A DNA stretch of 6,882 nucleotides from a bacterium TMED144 (lineage in GTDB: Bacteria; Fidelibacterota; Marinisomatia; Marinisomatales; TCS55), in NCBI GenBank assembly GCA_002170005.2, contig NHGT02000010.1:8967-15848 (forward strand). Direction: 5' to 3'. Below, piece after piece: positions 6,498-6,882 of this stretch. The notes below the pieces were generated by a model that had not been told where the DNA came from, ran no database searches, and saw nothing but the letters and a program-made list of their open reading frames with translations. Numbering within the stretch: position 1 is the first letter of the stretch; each line of letters starts with the position of its first letter. Made by a program: the position numbers and the translations under genes.

Positions 6498-6882
6498 TAA
6501 GCCTACTCATTATTTTTTTCGTTTTGATGTTTGGCTGTGAAGATGTTGAACGTATTTGGGATAATCCTTATGACCCTAGAAGTGATCGATCTACATGGAC
6601 CCCTGATAATTTGACTATTAATCAAGCTTCAGATAATGTTATTGAGCTTAACTGGGTCACAATTGGGAAGCAAGCTGATGGTTTTAAAATAGATAGAAGA
6701 AAAGGTAATAGCGATTGGGTTGACACGCTTGGAGTAGTGCCATATGTTTCGAATCAATGGAGAGATTTTATTGATCTTAAAGAGCAGGTTGCAAAACCAG
6801 AAATATTAACCTACAGACTATATGCTTACGCAGATACAAATATTTCTAATTATAAAATAGTGAAAATTCTCCCCTCTAATCC
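6482..6882 (+). CDS. Putative lipoprotein with fibronectin type III-like domain (3' end missing)
   Basis: 133 codons are visible and the frame is open to the window edge. The start has lysines at 3 and 4, a hydrophobic stretch (5-17) and a cysteine at 19 in the context LMFGC, a relaxed lipobox (Met at -3, Phe at -2, Gly at -1). After the cysteine comes an acidic stretch and NPYDP (28-32), a motif I associate with small lipoproteins of Marinimicrobia-like and related bacteria. From about residue 38 the sequence reads as an FN3 fold: TPDNL, ELNW (55-58), GFKIDRR (67-73) and YRLYAYAD near 118. A surface or periplasmic binding role is likely; the ligand is unknown. The ATG lies inside the end of the preceding gene (16-base overlap), with only GGAAAG immediately before it, so coupled translation is likely. 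More FN3 modules may follow beyond the window. Confidence 0.82.
   Translation, partial: MVKKVISLLIIFFVLMFGCEDVERIWDNPYDPRSDRSTWTPDNLTINQASDNVIELNWVTIGKQADGFKIDRRKGNSDWVDTLGVVPYVSNQWRDFIDLKEQVAKPEILTYRLYAYADTNISNYKIVKILPSN

Overview
The window is AT-rich, and all supported genes lie on the + strand in one tightly packed array. It most likely comes from a bacterium of the Fibrobacteres-Chlorobi-Bacteroidetes (FCB) superphylum. Three things suggest this: a type IX secretion (T9SS) C-terminal sorting domain with the NYPNPFNPST signature, short lipoproteins with an NPYDP motif after the lipid cysteine, and starts without convincing Shine-Dalgarno sequences. The NPFNPST variant, low GC and gene style fit Candidatus Marinimicrobia (SAR406) or a relative such as Ignavibacteria or Calditrichota better than classical Bacteroidetes. 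That placement is inference and cannot be proved from this window.

Layout: (1) 1-4041 is the 3' part of a very large secreted surface protein made of Ig-like and cadherin-like modules, ending in a T9SS sorting domain. (2) 4041-4814 encodes a lipoprotein with TPR-like helical repeats and overlaps gene 1 by one base. (3) 4811-5281 is tadA, the tRNA adenosine-34 deaminase, overlapping gene 2 by four bases. (4) 5301-6497 encodes a signal-peptide protein with a CsgG/TolB-N-like N-terminal domain, a PEGA-like domain and a C-terminal pair of hydrophobic segments. (5) 6482-6882 is the start of a lipoprotein with a fibronectin type III-like domain, overlapping gene 4 by 16 bases and running off the window.

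The spacing (overlaps of 1, 4 and 16 bases and one 19-base gap, with no terminator-like hairpin) suggests co-transcription and translational coupling. Four of the five products are predicted to leave the cytoplasm: a T9SS-exported surface protein, two lipoproteins and one envelope protein. They could serve a common envelope or surface function, but the sequence does not show that they interact. The cytoplasmic tRNA enzyme TadA is the outlier and is probably co-transcribed for expression rather than function. No RNA gene, mobile element, CRISPR array or phage feature was seen, and I found no clear evidence of a new defence or metabolic system.
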